From Leptolyngbya subtilissima AS-A7 (GTDB lineage Bacteria > Cyanobacteriota > Cyanobacteriia > Phormidesmidales > Phormidesmidaceae), in NCBI RefSeq assembly GCF_039962255.1, contig NZ_JAMPKY010000001.1, positions 310,001-374,000 on the forward strand: 64,000 nucleotides of DNA. The letters run 5' to 3'. Positions 7,615 to 18,646 of this stretch are shown in pieces; the first letter of the stretch is position 1, and every line of letters starts with the position of its first letter. The notes under the pieces were generated by a model. That model was not told the origin of the DNA and ran no database searches. It worked only from the letters and a program-made list of their open reading frames with translations. The position numbers and the translations under genes are program-made.

Positions 7615-8631
7615 ATGGCAAGTGCTTCCTGGAATCGACGACACGTGCTGTCGCTGGCTGATTTTACGGCGGCGGAGTTTGAAACGGTGATGGAAACGGC
7701 GGTGAGCTTTTGGCAGGTGCTGTCGCGTCGCACCCGTAAGGTGCCCGCCCTGCAGGGGTTGGTGGTTACCAACATGTTTTTTGAACCCTCCACTCGCACC
7801 CGCAGCAGCTTTGAGCTAGCCGCCAAGCGCCTGTCGGCAGATGTGCTCAACTTTGCCCCCGGTACCTCGTCGCTCACCAAGGGTGAAACCATTCTAGATA
7901 CCGCCAAGACCTACCTGGCTATGGGCACCAACTTAATGGTGATTCGTCACCAGGAGGCGGGGGTGCCAGGGGCGATCGCCGCCGAAATGGACCGGCTAAA
8001 CACTGGTGTCGGCGTGCTCAACGGCGGCGACGGGCTCCACGCCCATCCCTCCCAGGCCCTGCTCGATCTATTCACACTGGGTCTGACCCTTGATCCGGAA
8101 CAACCCACAGCATCGCTGCTGGCAGGCAAGAAAATTGCCTTGGTCGGCGATATTCTCCACTCCCGTGTCGCCCGTTCCAACCTGTGGTGCTTGACGGCCT
8201 GCGGCGCTGAGGTCCACTTGGCGGCCCCACCCACCCTGCTGCCCCCCGGTTTCGCCGACGCCTTTATTACCCAATCGCCCATTGATATTCCCCGCGCCAT
8301 CGTGCAGCACAGCACCCTGGCCCCAGCCCTAGAAGGGGCCGACTTTGTCATGACCCTGCGCCTGCAAAAGGAGCGCATGGCCCAGCACCTGCTGCCCAGC
8401 CTGCGGGAATATCATCAAGGGTTTGGGGTAACGCGCGATCGCATCCAAGCCTGCCAACCTACCGTCAAAGTGCTGCACCCCGGCCCCGTCAACCGCGGCG
8501 TTGAAATCAGCTCTGACTTGATGGATGACCCCGCCCTAAGCCTAATTAGCGACCAGGTAACCAGCGGCGTCGCCGTGCGCATGGCGCTGCTGTACCTGAT
8601 GGGAGTGGGGAAGAAAGGGAGTGAGGAGTGA
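7615..8631 (+). CDS. pyrB: Aspartate carbamoyltransferase catalytic subunit
   Basis: Second step of pyrimidine synthesis: carbamoyl phosphate plus aspartate gives carbamoyl aspartate. The 338-residue protein from the ATG at 7615 has the carbamoyl-phosphate motif [17 protein letters not shown], the flexible loop SSLTKGET, the [16 protein letters not shown] region and HPGPVNRG near the C-terminus. A TTG at 7600 would add five residues, but the ATG fits the family start ([13 protein letters not shown]). It is divergent from the lipoprotein gene. No pyrI is seen, as expected for cyanobacterial enzymes. Confidence 0.96.
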   Translation: MASASWNRRHVLSLADFTAAEFETVMETAVSFWQVLSRRTRKVPALQGLVVTNMFFEPSTRTRSSFELAAKRLSADVLNFAPGTSSLTKGETILDTAKTYLAMGTNLMVIRHQEAGVPGAIAAEMDRLNTGVGVLNGGDGLHAHPSQALLDLFTLGLTLDPEQPTASLLAGKKIALVGDILHSRVARSNLWCLTACGAEVHLAAPPTLLPPGFADAFITQSPIDIPRAIVQHSTLAPALEGADFVMTLRLQKERMAQHLLPSLREYHQGFGVTRDRIQACQPTVKVLHPGPVNRGVEISSDLMDDPALSLISDQVTSGVAVRMALLYLMGVGKKGSEE

Positions 8632-8709
8632 GGGAGTAGAGAGTAGTTTTGCGTTAAGACATTTAATTCAAAACCCCATCACCCCGTAACCCCATCACTC
8701 CATCATCCC

Positions 8710-9462
8710 CTACGCCCCAAACCCCGGTTCCCCTGTTTCTCGCGCAAAATATCGGCCCATCATGCCATAGCCGATTAGTCCAGCCCATTCTCGCAGTACC
8801 AAAAATTGGCGTTTGCGATTGTCTAGACTTCGTGGGATGGGGCTGGGGTGGGGCGTGACCTCGAACCCCAAACTGCGGAATGTGAGGAGCGATCGCGCCA
8901 TGTGGGGCGGGTCGGTGACTAAAATCAGCCGTCGAATTCCCCGAGGTTGCAGCAGTGCCGCTGTAAATAGGGCGTTTTCGTTAGTGGTGGCCGAGCAGGG
9001 TTCGCCGTCGATCGCCTCTGCTGGCAGCCCGGTGGCCTTTAGCATTTGGCCAATTTCTTTGGCATCGCTGCGCCCGCTGGCAAAGACGAGGGGGGCTCGC
9101 TGCTGCTGCCACAACTCGGCGGCCACCTGCACCCGGCTGGGTCGAAAGTCTCCCCCGCGGCCTAGTACCACAATGGCATCGGCAGGCTGGCCGCCATCGC
9201 GAGGAATCAGCAGCGCCAGTCCTTTTCCACCCATTTGGATCCTTAGGGGAGATAGGCCCAGACTGTAGAGCAGCACCAGCAGCACTCCAGCCAAACTAAT
9301 CCGGCGCTTCCACCGGCGGGGGCGCACAATCCAGGGCGCAGCAATCATCACGGCCAGTACCGGCAGGATGGAGGTTGGCTGTAGGAGCAGATTGAGCAGT
9401 CGCCAGAGCGATCGCGTCAGGTCGCCCGCCGCTGTAATTTGACAGGCTGATAGATCAACCAC
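8710..9462 (-). CDS. DUF218 (YdcF/ElyC/SanA-like) membrane protein
   Basis: 250-residue inner-membrane protein. Two hydrophobic segments near residues 28-45 and 55-72 are followed by a soluble DUF218 domain: ADAIVVLGRGGDFRPSRV, then FASGRSDAKEIGQML, a TNENALFTA motif and ILVTDPPHMARSLLTF. Relatives ElyC and SanA in enterobacteria affect envelope and peptidoglycan-precursor integrity. The biochemical activity is not established. It is single-copy and convergent with pyrB. The 78-base gap between them is a low-complexity tract, purine-rich on one side and C-rich on the other. Confidence 0.85.
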   Translation of the reverse strand: MVDLSACQITAAGDLTRSLWRLLNLLLQPTSILPVLAVMIAAPWIVRPRRWKRRISLAGVLLVLLYSLGLSPLRIQMGGKGLALLIPRDGGQPADAIVVLGRGGDFRPSRVQVAAELWQQQRAPLVFASGRSDAKEIGQMLKATGLPAEAIDGEPCSATTNENALFTAALLQPRGIRRLILVTDPPHMARSLLTFRSLGFEVTPHPSPIPRSLDNRKRQFLVLREWAGLIGYGMMGRYFARETGEPGFGA

Positions 9463-9669
9463 GGTATACCTCCGGCTTAGACTTTAGATGCAAGGATGCC
9501 CACCCTATAATGCAAGGCATTGGCCACGGGGGCTGTCGGCCCCAATACGGGATGCCCCCGCCCTGATCGGTTGCCTTGCTAAGGGATGGCTGCATGACGT
9601 AACCGCCAGTTACGATAGACGAATTTTTGTGAAGCCGGTGCCGCTTCTGTCGTTATTTATGAGTTCTTT

Positions 9670-10137
9670 ATGTCGCTTGCTACGCCAAAATCTGTTGCAG
9701 CACCTGCTGACAGTCTGCGGGTGACTTTTGCCCCTCTATCCCTCAACGAGGTTTATGGCCTGGCCGATGACCCCGCCAACGGCGCCGTGGTGGTGATGAG
9801 CGGCATGGTGCGCAACAACAGCGAGGGCAAAACTGTAGTGGCGCTGGAGTACCAGTCCTACGAACCTATGGCTTTAGAGGTGTTTAAGCAGATCGCCGCC
9901 CAGATCCGCGACACCTGGGCGGAGGCCACCCGTGTTGTCATTCACCACCGCACCGGCAAGCTGTCTGTGGGCGACATCAGCGTGTTGGTGGCCGTGGGCT
10001 GCCCTCACCGGGCTGAGGCGTTTGCCGCCTGTCAGTATGCGATCGACACCCTCAAGCACAATGCCCCGATCTGGAAAAAAGAGCACTGGGAAGATGGCTC
10101 GACCAGCTGGGTGAGTATCGGTGCCTGTGAGGAGTAG
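9670..10137 (+). CDS. moaE: Molybdopterin synthase catalytic subunit
   Basis: 155-residue MoaE: it transfers sulfur from MoaD thiocarboxylate to precursor Z (cyclic pyranopterin monophosphate) to make molybdopterin. Visible family segments are GAVVVMSGMVRNNSEGKTV, LEYQSYEPMA, VVIHHRTGKLSVGD and the active-site APIWKKEHWEDG with its Lys pair. The N-terminus is a little longer than the E. coli enzyme. No other moa gene is adjacent. The 180 bases upstream hold no gene. Confidence 0.95.
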   Translation: MSLATPKSVAAPADSLRVTFAPLSLNEVYGLADDPANGAVVVMSGMVRNNSEGKTVVALEYQSYEPMALEVFKQIAAQIRDTWAEATRVVIHHRTGKLSVGDISVLVAVGCPHRAEAFAACQYAIDTLKHNAPIWKKEHWEDGSTSWVSIGACEE

Positions 10138-10398
10138 AAGATCGTCGATACAGCGCCCATTGTGTTTCGGCCCAGACAGGCGTTTTGAAGCGGAATGTGT
10201 AGGTTGCTTTCCTTATCTGTGGCTCCTTCTGTTCCGGTGATACCATGATCGCCAAGCGCTTCTGTCAAAGGAGCGGGCCGGGAGCAGTGTCCGTCCTTGT
10301 TTGGGGAGAATGTATAAAATTGCGGTGCTGAGTTTGTAACTATTTGCACCCATCGGCAGCGGCATTTTTGAGCGATCGCTAGGGATTCTTCAACGGTT

Positions 10399-13300
10399 TT
10401 GCAGGACATCACAGGCTATACCCTCCAACGAGCCGTTTATGAGGGAGCGCACACCCGAGTCTATGCTGGGGTGACTCAGCCAGGTGAGCAGCCTGTCGTG
10501 GTCAAGCTGCTGAGAGCGGAATATCCCTCCCTAGAAGAGATCACGCGTCTTAAGCACGAATTTAGCATTCTGGATGGCTTGGACAGCCCAGAAATTATCA
10601 AGGCGCTGGCACTAGAGCCATACCAAAATGGGCTAGCGCTGGTGCTAGAAGATTTTGGCGGCATTGCTTTAAGTGACTATCTGGGGCAACGTTCGCTAAG
10701 CAGCGATGAATTTCTTGCCATTGCCCTTCAGCTCACTGCTGCGCTAGCCGCACTACACCAGAGCCAGATTGTTCACAAAGACATCAACCCCCGCAACATT
10801 CTGATCCATCCAACCAGCGGACAGGTCAAACTGATCGATTTTGGCATTGCCTCGCGACTGTCTCGAGAAAACCTAACCGCAAGTCATCCCACGCTGCTGG
10901 AAGGCACCCTGGCCTACCTCTCGCCGGAACAAACCGGGCGCATGAATCGGACGATCGACTATCGCGCCGATTTTTACTCCTTGGGCGTGACCTTCTACGA
11001 AATGCTGACCGGTCAGCTGCCTTTTCAAGCCACTGACCCGCTGGAGCTGGTGCACTGCCACATCGCCAAAACCCCTGCGGCCCCCGATCAGCTCCGCCCC
11101 GACCTGCCCGCCGCCCTGGCTGGCCTGGTGATGAAACTGCTGGAGAAAACAGCGGAAGATCGCTACCAGAGTGCGCTGGGGCTGAAGGCCGATCTGGTGC
11201 GCTGTCAGCAGCAACTGCAAGAGACGGGCACTATCGCCCCCTTTGCGATTGGTCAACTCGACTGCTTCAGCCAGTTTCTCATTCCCCAGACTCTCTACGG
11301 TCGGGAAAACGAAGTCGCCACTCTGCTGGCCGCGTTTGAGCAGGTCAGCGCTGGAGCGGCGGAGCTGATGCTGGTGAGCGGATATTCGGGCATTGGCAAA
11401 ACCTCTCTGGTGCAGGAAGTTCACAAGCCCATTGCTCGGCAGCGGGGGTATTTTATTGCCGGTAAGTTTGACCAGTTCAAGCGCAACAGCCCCTACGCGT
11501 CGCTGACTCAGGCCTTTCAAGAGCTGATGCGGCAGCTGCTAACCGAAAGTGACGACCGGGTCGCCCAGTGGAGAGCCAAGCTGCTGGTGGCCTTAGGTGC
11601 CAACGGTCAGATTGTGGTGGAGATGATTCCGGAGGTTGAGCGGATCATCGGGCCTCAGCCAGCGGTTCCCCAACTGGGGGCCTCGGAAGCGCAAAATCGG
11701 TTTAATCGGGTTTTTCAGCAGTTCATTGGGGTGTTCAGCCAGCCAGAGCATCCCCTGGTGATTTTTTTGGATGACTTGCAGTGGGCCGATCTGCCTTCCC
11801 TAAAGCTGATCGAGCTACTGGTGACGAATCCCGAGAGCCAGTATTTGCTGCTGCTGGGGGCCTACCGCGACAACGAGGTCAGCCTGGCCCATCCCCTCAT
11901 GCATACCCTAGAGCAGATCCAAGCCGCTGGGGCAACGGTTCGAAATCTGGTGCTGCAACCGCTGGGGCTGCCCCAGGTCGCTCAGCTAGTGGCCGACACG
12001 CTACACAATGACGCCGCCCCAGCCCAATCTCTAGCCCAGCTGATCTTCAAGAAAACCCAGGGCAACCCCTTCTTTGTCACCCAGATTTTGAAATCGCTGC
12101 ACCAGGACGGGCTGCTCTGGTTTGACTTTGACCAGGGCCAGTGGTGCTGGGATGGGGCGGTGTTGCAGGGTATTGAAATAACCGAGAACGTGGTGGAACT
12201 GATGGTGAATCAGATCCAGAAACTCTCTGCCAAGACCCAGCAGGTGTTAAAGCTAGCAGCCTGTATTGGGGATAAATTTTCCCTAGACGTGCTGGCGATC
12301 GTGAACGAAGCGTCTCAAACAGCAACGGCCAATGATCTGTGGGAAGCTCTGCAAGCCGAATTTGTGGTGCCCCTCACCCAGGCCTACAAAATTCCCCTGG
12401 TGATGGATTTAGACGATACTCCCGACGAAAGGTCGGTTGAGTCAGCGGCAGAAAAAACCACCGCTCAGATTGTCTACCGGTTTTTGCACGACCGGGTACA
12501 GCAGGCCGCTTACTCGTTAATTCCAGAGTCGCAACGGCGGTCAACCCATCTCAAAATTGGTCAACTACTGCTGCAAAATATTCCGGCGGCAGAGCGCAAT
12601 GACAACATTTTTGCGATCGCCAACCAGCTCAACTACGGCGTCGGTTTGCTGACCTCAGAGGCTGAAGCCTACCAGATGGCCGAGATCAACTGGGTGGCAG
12701 GCCAAAAGGCCAAAGCCGCTGCCGCCTACGACTCGGCCCTGCGCTACCTGTCGGTGGGCCTGGAACTGTTGCCAGAAACCAGTTGGCAGCAGCAGTACGA
12801 CCTGACCCTGGCCCTGCACAATGCCGCTGTTGAAACAGCCTACCTGAACGGTGATTTTGACCAGATGGAGGCCTGGGCCGCAACTGTTTTGCGTCAGGGG
12901 CGATCGCCCCTAGACACCATGACTGTGTACGAGGTCAAAATTCAGGCCTGCATGGCCCAGGTCAAACAGCTAGAAGCGGTGCACTTGGGGTTGCAGGCGC
13001 TGGAACGGCTGGGGGTGAGCCTGCCGCCGTCGCCCACCTTGGCCGACATTCAGCAGGTGCTGACCCAAACCGCTGGCTATCTAGAGGGCAAAAGTTCCGC
13101 CGACCTGCTCAACCTCCCTCCTATTCGCGACGCCGAGAAACTCGCCACCATTCGCATGCTGACCAGTCTCGGATCGCCCTGCTATCAGGCCGCACCGATG
13201 CTGTTTCCTTTAGTGATCTGCGAACAGATCGGTCTCTCCCTGCGCTATGGCAATTCTCCCTTCGCCGCCTACAGCTACGTGTGTTACGGGGTGATTCTTA

Positions 13301-16300
13301 ACGGCATTTTGCAAGATAGTGAAGCGGCCTATCGGTTCGGCCAGCTCGCCCTCCAGGTGGTCGAAAAGTTTAACGCGGTGGATCTAAAAGCCAGCGTTAG
13401 CTTTATTGCCGGAGCCTGCACGCTGCACGGCAAAATTCACGTTCGCGAAACTCTGCCCTTGCTGTGGGAGGGCTACCAAAGTGGTCTGGAAAACGGCCAG
13501 CTTGAATACGGCGGCTACGCGGCGATTCAGCGCTGTCACCATGCATACATGATGGGGCAAGAACTGCCCAAACTTGCCACTGAAATGGCGACGATTAGCA
13601 CTACTCTGGCCCAGCTCAAGCAGGACAACGCTCTGGGCTGGAACCAGATTGTGCAGCAATCGGTGCTGAATTTGATGGACTCGCCGGAGCACCCGAGCCG
13701 CCTCCAGGGAGCTATCTACCGAGAAGCAGAGGCCTTGCCCTTGCTCAAGGCCGGCAACGATCGCACTGGTCTGCACTACTTCTACCTCAACAAACTAATC
13801 CTCAGCTATCTGTTTGGCCAGTACGACCAAGCCCTAGAGGATGCGGAGCTAGCTGAACAGTACCTGGACGGGGTGAAGGGATTTTTAGTGGTGCCGGTGT
13901 TCCAGTTCTACGCTGTGCTGACCCGCCTGGCCCTGGGCGTGGCGGGAGCCCTGCCCCTCGACTCGGTGCTCAGCCAAGTCGAGCAGAACCAGGCGGCCCT
14001 ACGGCGATCGGCCCAGTTTGCGCCAATGAACTTGCAGCACAAGCTGGATCTGGTGGAGGCGGAGACAGCCCGCCTGCTGGGGCAACCCTGGTTGGCCATG
14101 GAGCACTACGATCGCGCCATTGCCGGAGCCCGAGAGCATGGCTACAGTCAGGAAGAAGCGATCGCCAACGAGCGAGCTGCCGAGTTTTACCAGGCCCAGG
14201 GCCACGACAAAGTGGCTCAGGTGTATCGGGCTGAGGCCTACTACGGCTACCTACGCTGGGGCGCGATCGCCAAGGCCCAGGCGCTAGAGGCCCAATATCC
14301 CTCCCTGGGCACCCAGGCACCTAGGCAAGAGCCTGGCCCGTCGACAGCCTCGCTCACCAGCAGCTCGGTATCGACGGGCGGGCTCAAAGGCTTTGATCTC
14401 GCCACTGTCATCAAGGCCTCCCAAGCCCTGTCTGGGGAAATCGTGCTGAGCGATCTGCTCACCAAGCTGATGCAGATCGTGCTGGAAAATGCCGGGGCGG
14501 AGCAGGGGGCTTTGCTGCTGGACACCAATGGGCAGCTAGCGATCGCAGTCTCGGGCGCAGTTTCGGAAACGGTAGGTGATGATCGGGTTGCCGTGCAGCA
14601 GGGTGATCTTAAGCTCGGGAGCGATCGAGACGAGGTTGCTCCGCCGCCCCTACCCCTGTCGGTGGTCAACTATGTGGCTAGAACCCGGACCGCCCTAGTA
14701 CTCAGCGATGCCACGGCCGAAGACCTATTTGCGACGGATCCCTACATCCTCGCTCAGCAACCCAAATCCGTTTTGTGTGCTCCCCTCCTGCACCAGGGAA
14801 AGCTGACCGGGCTGCTGTACCTAGAGAACAACCTCACCCCCGGTGCCTTTACCCCAGATCGTTTGGAGGTCTTGCAGCTGCTGGCAGCACAAGCCGCCAT
14901 TTCGATTGAAAATGCTCGCCTCTATGCTGATCTGGAGGAGGCCAACCGCACTCTGGAAGCCAAAGTGGGCGATCGCACCCTAGAACTGCGCGATAAGAAC
15001 GTCCTGTTGCAGCAGGAGATTCAGGAACGGCAGCGGGCCGAAGCGGCAGCCATGGTCGCCAACCGTGCCAAGAGTGAGTTTCTCGCCAACATGAGCCATG
15101 AGCTGCGCACGCCCCTGAACGGAATTTTGGGCTATAGCCAGGTGCTGAAAAAGCACCAGACCCTCACCGAACCGCAGCGGCAGGGCATCGATGTCATTCA
15201 TCGGTGCGGTGAGTACCTGCTGACGCTGATCAACGACGTGCTCGATTTGTCGAAAATCGAAGCGCGCAGAATGGAGCTCCACCCAGAGGTCTTTCACTTG
15301 CCCCGTTTCCTCGAAAATGTGGTGGAAATCTGCCGCATCCGGGCCAGCCAGAAGCAGATTTCGCTGACCTACGAAATGATCTCGCCCTTGCCTGAGTACG
15401 TCTATGCCGATGAAAAGCGGCTCCAGCAGGTGCTGCTGAACTTACTGGGCAACGCCGTCAAATTTACCGAGGCGGGTCAGGTCTCACTCAAGGTCGGCCC
15501 TGCCCAAGCCTGGCTCCCGAGACGCGATCCGGAAGCTGATCGGGAGGGAGCGGCCGATTCTGCCAACCTGATTCGCTTTGAAATTATCGATACGGGGGTA
15601 GGCATTGCCCCCGAGCAATTGGCGCAGATCTTTGACCCGTTTCACCGCACCCCAGAGGCGGGGCAGCACACCGAGGGCACAGGGTTGGGGCTAGCAATTA
15701 GTCGCCAGCTGGTGCAGCTAATGGACAGCGACATTTGCGTCAGCAGCAATCTGGGCCAGGGCAGCCGATTTTGGTTTGACCTCGATCTGTCGACAACCCA
15801 GCCGGGCGAGACAAGTAGCCTGACCACCGGGCAGGTGATCGTCGGCTATGGGGGCGATCGCCGCACCGTTCTAGTCGTAGACGACAAGGAATATAACCGA
15901 GCCGTAATCGTCGACTTTTTAGCTCCCCTCGGCTTTCAGCTGTTGGAGGCGACCAATGGCCAAGAGGGGCTGGCCCTAGCGGTGCAGCATCAGCCCGATG
16001 TCGTGCTGGTAGACCTGGTGATGCCGCTGATGGATGGCTTTGAAATGACCCGTCGGTTAAAACAAATCCCGGCTTTGCAAACCACTGTTGTGATTGCCAT
16101 TTCCGCCAGCGTGATGGAATTTGACTATCACCAGAGTCAGGCTGCCTGCTGCGACGATTTTCTGCCCAAGCCCATCCACGAACCGGCTCTGCTGGAAAAG
16201 CTTCAGCTCCACCTGGGGTTGGAATGGCTGTACGAGCCCATCTCTCCCACCCCCCTGCCATCTGCCCCAACCCAGCTCTCCACTTTCCCCCTCTTCTCCA

Positions 16301-16506
16301 CCGCTATTCCTCCTGGGTCTGAACTCGACACCCTGCTCAACCTCGCTCTAATGGGAGATCTCAAAGGCGTCGTGGCCCATGCTGAGCGGCTCGAACAGCA
16401 TGGGCCGCAGTGGGCCCCTTTTACCACCCAGCTCAGGCAGTTAGCCCTAAGCTATAAGGGAAGACAGGCCATCGACCTGATTAAACGCTATCAACCACCG
16501 GTATGA
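10399..16506 (+). CDS. Giant Ser/Thr kinase - AAA ATPase - GAF - hybrid histidine kinase
   Basis: A 2035-residue sensor. Domains in order: Ser/Thr kinase (about 7-270; [10 protein letters not shown] with catalytic Asp128, DFGIAS, SPEQTGR); predicted MalT/STAND-like ATPase (about 295-650; GYSGIGKTS with Lys334, Walker [10 protein letters not shown]); a long helical repeat region (about 680-1310); GAF (about 1340-1500); coiled coil; HisKA with His1567 in NMSHELRTP; HATPase ([26 protein letters not shown]); and a receiver with phospho-acceptor Asp1872 ([12 protein letters not shown]). This is the multi-domain kinase type frequent in filamentous cyanobacteria. The start is TTG at 10399; the kinase fold begins a few residues later and no ATG fits. 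It overlaps the next gene by 4 bases (ATGA) and heads a signalling operon. The input signal is unknown. Confidence 0.92.
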   Translation: MQDITGYTLQRAVYEGAHTRVYAGVTQPGEQPVVVKLLRAEYPSLEEITRLKHEFSILDGLDSPEIIKALALEPYQNGLALVLEDFGGIALSDYLGQRSLSSDEFLAIALQLTAALAALHQSQIVHKDINPRNILIHPTSGQVKLIDFGIASRLSRENLTASHPTLLEGTLAYLSPEQTGRMNRTIDYRADFYSLGVTFYEMLTGQLPFQATDPLELVHCHIAKTPAAPDQLRPDLPAALAGLVMKLLEKTAEDRYQSALGLKADLVRCQQQLQETGTIAPFAIGQLDCFSQFLIPQTLYGRENEVATLLAAFEQVSAGAAELMLVSGYSGIGKTSLVQEVHKPIARQRGYFIAGKFDQFKRNSPYASLTQAFQELMRQLLTESDDRVAQWRAKLLVALGANGQIVVEMIPEVERIIGPQPAVPQLGASEAQNRFNRVFQQFIGVFSQPEHPLVIFLDDLQWADLPSLKLIELLVTNPESQYLLLLGAYRDNEVSLAHPLMHTLEQIQAAGATVRNLVLQPLGLPQVAQLVADTLHNDAAPAQSLAQLIFKKTQGNPFFVTQILKSLHQDGLLWFDFDQGQWCWDGAVLQGIEITENVVELMVNQIQKLSAKTQQVLKLAACIGDKFSLDVLAIVNEASQTATANDLWEALQAEFVVPLTQAYKIPLVMDLDDTPDERSVESAAEKTTAQIVYRFLHDRVQQAAYSLIPESQRRSTHLKIGQLLLQNIPAAERNDNIFAIANQLNYGVGLLTSEAEAYQMAEINWVAGQKAKAAAAYDSALRYLSVGLELLPETSWQQQYDLTLALHNAAVETAYLNGDFDQMEAWAATVLRQGRSPLDTMTVYEVKIQACMAQVKQLEAVHLGLQALERLGVSLPPSPTLADIQQVLTQTAGYLEGKSSADLLNLPPIRDAEKLATIRMLTSLGSPCYQAAPMLFPLVICEQIGLSLRYGNSPFAAYSYVCYGVILNGILQDSEAAYRFGQLALQVVEKFNAVDLKASVSFIAGACTLHGKIHVRETLPLLWEGYQSGLENGQLEYGGYAAIQRCHHAYMMGQELPKLATEMATISTTLAQLKQDNALGWNQIVQQSVLNLMDSPEHPSRLQGAIYREAEALPLLKAGNDRTGLHYFYLNKLILSYLFGQYDQALEDAELAEQYLDGVKGFLVVPVFQFYAVLTRLALGVAGALPLDSVLSQVEQNQAALRRSAQFAPMNLQHKLDLVEAETARLLGQPWLAMEHYDRAIAGAREHGYSQEEAIANERAAEFYQAQGHDKVAQVYRAEAYYGYLRWGAIAKAQALEAQYPSLGTQAPRQEPGPSTASLTSSSVSTGGLKGFDLATVIKASQALSGEIVLSDLLTKLMQIVLENAGAEQGALLLDTNGQLAIAVSGAVSETVGDDRVAVQQGDLKLGSDRDEVAPPPLPLSVVNYVARTRTALVLSDATAEDLFATDPYILAQQPKSVLCAPLLHQGKLTGLLYLENNLTPGAFTPDRLEVLQLLAAQAAISIENARLYADLEEANRTLEAKVGDRTLELRDKNVLLQQEIQERQRAEAAAMVANRAKSEFLANMSHELRTPLNGILGYSQVLKKHQTLTEPQRQGIDVIHRCGEYLLTLINDVLDLSKIEARRMELHPEVFHLPRFLENVVEICRIRASQKQISLTYEMISPLPEYVYADEKRLQQVLLNLLGNAVKFTEAGQVSLKVGPAQAWLPRRDPEADREGAADSANLIRFEIIDTGVGIAPEQLAQIFDPFHRTPEAGQHTEGTGLGLAISRQLVQLMDSDICVSSNLGQGSRFWFDLDLSTTQPGETSSLTTGQVIVGYGGDRRTVLVVDDKEYNRAVIVDFLAPLGFQLLEATNGQEGLALAVQHQPDVVLVDLVMPLMDGFEMTRRLKQIPALQTTVVIAISASVMEFDYHQSQAACCDDFLPKPIHEPALLEKLQLHLGLEWLYEPISPTPLPSAPTQLSTFPLFSTAIPPGSELDTLLNLALMGDLKGVVAHAERLEQHGPQWAPFTTQLRQLALSYKGRQAIDLIKRYQPPV

Positions 16507-18194
16507 GCGAGGACGCCGCGAAGACTGCAAGCATTCTGGTAGTAGATGACACCCCGACCAACCTAGATGTGCTGTTCGATTTTTTGAACAATGCCGGGTT
16601 CAGAGTTCTATTTGCCGAGGATGGCGAAAGCGCCTTGGAAAAGGCGCGATACGCCAACCCAGATTTGATTTTGCTCGACATTCTCATGCCGGGTATGGAT
16701 GGCTTTGAAACCTGTCGTCGCCTGAAACAGCAGGAAACCACCGCTGCTATTCCGGTAATTTTTCTAACCGCCCTCACGGAAACCACGGACAAAGTAAAAG
16801 GCCTGGCGCTGGGGGCGGTGGATTTCATCACCAAACCATTGCAGTACGAAGAGGTGCTGGCCCGGGTGAAAACCCACCTGCGCCTCCAAAGCCTAGCTCA
16901 ACAGCTGCAAGCTCAAAACCTGTTGCTAGAGCGCGAAGTGCAGGAACGCACCGAGGCCGAAGCCGCTCTACAGCGCCAAAATCAGCGATCGCACCTGTTT
17001 GCTGACGTCACCCTCAAAATCCGCCAGTCCTTGCAGATCGACGACATTCTGCAAACGGCGGTCACTGAGGTTAAAACTATTCTCCAAGCCGACCGGGTGT
17101 TGATCTATCGCCTCTGGCCCGATGGCACCGGCAGCGGGGTAGCCGAGGCGGTGCAGCCCGGCTTTCCCCAGGTTCTAGGCATGGTGTTTCCCCAGGAGGT
17201 GTTCCCGACCGAATCTAAGGAACTGTACCGCCGGGGGCGGGTCCGCAGCTTAGTCAATGTGGCTCAAGATCACGTCGCGCCCTGTCTAGTCGAGTTCTTG
17301 CAGCAGTTGGAGGTGCAGGCCAAGCTGGTGGTGCCCATTCTCACCCAAGACGACCTGTGGGGCCTGCTGATTGCCCACCAATGTGCTGGCCCCCGGCATT
17401 GGACAGTGTTTGAAACTGAGTTGCTTCAGCAGCTCGCCGACCAAATTGCGATCGCCCTCACCCAGGCCCAGCTCCTAGAACAGGAGACCCTGCAGCGCCA
17501 GGAGCTCGCCCGCTCCAATGCTGAACTCCAGCAGTTTGCCTACATTGCCTCCCACGATCTGCAAGAGCCGCTGCGCATGGTCACCAGCTACCTTCAACTC
17601 CTAGAGCGCCGCTACAAAGGCCAACTCGACGCCGACGCCGATGACTTTATTCAGTTTGCCGTCGACGGGGCCCTACGCATGCGCACCCTGATTAACGACC
17701 TGCTGACCTATTCGCGCATTGGCACCCGGGGCCATGCCTTTGAGCTTACTAGCTGTACCGCCGCTGTTGAGCAGGCGATCGCCAATCTCCAGCTCGCGAT
17801 CGAAGAAAGTGGGGCCGTCGTCACCTACCCAGACTTACCCCTTGTCCAAGCTGACCCCACCCAGCTAGTCCAGCTGTTCCAGAATCTGATCGGCAATGCC
17901 ATTAAATTTCACGGTGAGGCTCCGGTTCGCATTGCGATTGCTGTCAGCCAAACGGAAGATGACTGGCTGTTTTCCGTCCAGGATAATGGCATTGGCCTTG
18001 ACCCCCAGTACGCTGACCAAATTTTTGTCATTTTTCAACGGCTCAATAACCGCACTCACTATCCGGGCACGGGCATTGGGCTAGCGGTATGCAAAAAAAT
18101 TGTGGAGCGGCACGGCGGCAGAATTTGGGTGGAGGCTGACCTAGACCAAGGATCAACCTTCTACTTCACCATTCCCCAGGGAGGCATGACATGA
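16503..18194 (+). CDS. Receiver-GAF-histidine kinase
   Basis: 563 residues. The receiver (1-125) has Asp59 in [14 protein letters not shown]; a coiled coil follows; then a GAF domain (about 160-325) and a histidine kinase with His351 in [26 protein letters not shown] and [10 protein letters not shown]. The GAF domain resembles bilin-binding GAFs: Cys261 in [14 protein letters not shown] sits where cyanobacteriochromes carry the chromophore Cys, but the usual following His is Leu, so photoreception is only possible. The REC-first layout suggests it can be phosphorylated by the giant kinase encoded just upstream, with which it overlaps by 4 bases. It also overlaps the next regulator gene by 4 bases. 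Confidence 0.9.
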   Translation: MSEDAAKTASILVVDDTPTNLDVLFDFLNNAGFRVLFAEDGESALEKARYANPDLILLDILMPGMDGFETCRRLKQQETTAAIPVIFLTALTETTDKVKGLALGAVDFITKPLQYEEVLARVKTHLRLQSLAQQLQAQNLLLEREVQERTEAEAALQRQNQRSHLFADVTLKIRQSLQIDDILQTAVTEVKTILQADRVLIYRLWPDGTGSGVAEAVQPGFPQVLGMVFPQEVFPTESKELYRRGRVRSLVNVAQDHVAPCLVEFLQQLEVQAKLVVPILTQDDLWGLLIAHQCAGPRHWTVFETELLQQLADQIAIALTQAQLLEQETLQRQELARSNAELQQFAYIASHDLQEPLRMVTSYLQLLERRYKGQLDADADDFIQFAVDGALRMRTLINDLLTYSRIGTRGHAFELTSCTAAVEQAIANLQLAIEESGAVVTYPDLPLVQADPTQLVQLFQNLIGNAIKFHGEAPVRIAIAVSQTEDDWLFSVQDNGIGLDPQYADQIFVIFQRLNNRTHYPGTGIGLAVCKKIVERHGGRIWVEADLDQGSTFYFTIPQGGMT

Positions 18195-18643
18195 TGGTGC
18201 CGTCCAGAAGCGTGGTACATCCCATCGAAATTTTGCTCGTGGAAGATAACCCTGGCGACATCCGGCTGACTCAAGAAGTGCTGAAGGAAGGCTCAATGCG
18301 CAATCATCTGAGCGTGGTGGATGACGGCGAGAAGGCGATCGCCTTTTTGAACCGCATTGCTCCCTACCGCCACGCGCCCAATCCCAACTTGGTGCTGCTC
18401 GATCTAAACTTACCCCGCCGCAGCGGCCTAGACGTGCTGAAAATGATTAAAACCAGCGCTGTGCTCAGGCACATTCCGGTGATTGTCTTTACCAGCTCCC
18501 AGGCCGAGGACGATATCAATCGCGCCTACGACCTCCACGCCAACTGCTACATCACCAAACCCCTTGATCTCGAGCAGTTTAGTCGCAGCATCAAATCCAT
18601 CGAAGATTTCTGGCTGTCTGCCGTAGAACTGCCGTCGGAGTAA
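18191..18643 (+). CDS. Rcp1-like single-domain response regulator
   Basis: 150-residue stand-alone receiver of the type that pairs with phytochrome-like kinases. Phospho-acceptor Asp71 lies in NLVLLDLNLPRRSGLD, with the acidic pair in LLVEDNPGD and Lys in ITKPLDLEQF. The C-terminal extension after the receiver is short, so it is a phospho-carrier without an output domain. It overlaps the REC-GAF-kinase gene by 4 bases (ATGA) and lies 3 bases from the following hybrid kinase, so it is very likely co-translated with its partners. Confidence 0.93.
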   Translation: MMVPSRSVVHPIEILLVEDNPGDIRLTQEVLKEGSMRNHLSVVDDGEKAIAFLNRIAPYRHAPNPNLVLLDLNLPRRSGLDVLKMIKTSAVLRHIPVIVFTSSQAEDDINRAYDLHANCYITKPLDLEQFSRSIKSIEDFWLSAVELPSE

Positions 18644-18646
18644 CCT

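Noticed and set aside
7554-7907. 118-codon upstream extension of the GerMN lipoprotein
   Set aside because: It overlaps conserved pyrB coding sequence; the ATG at 7553 gives a proper lipoprotein signal.
10873-11520. 215-codon minus-strand frame inside the giant kinase gene
   Set aside because: It lies opposite conserved kinase and ATPase domains and shows no motif of its own.
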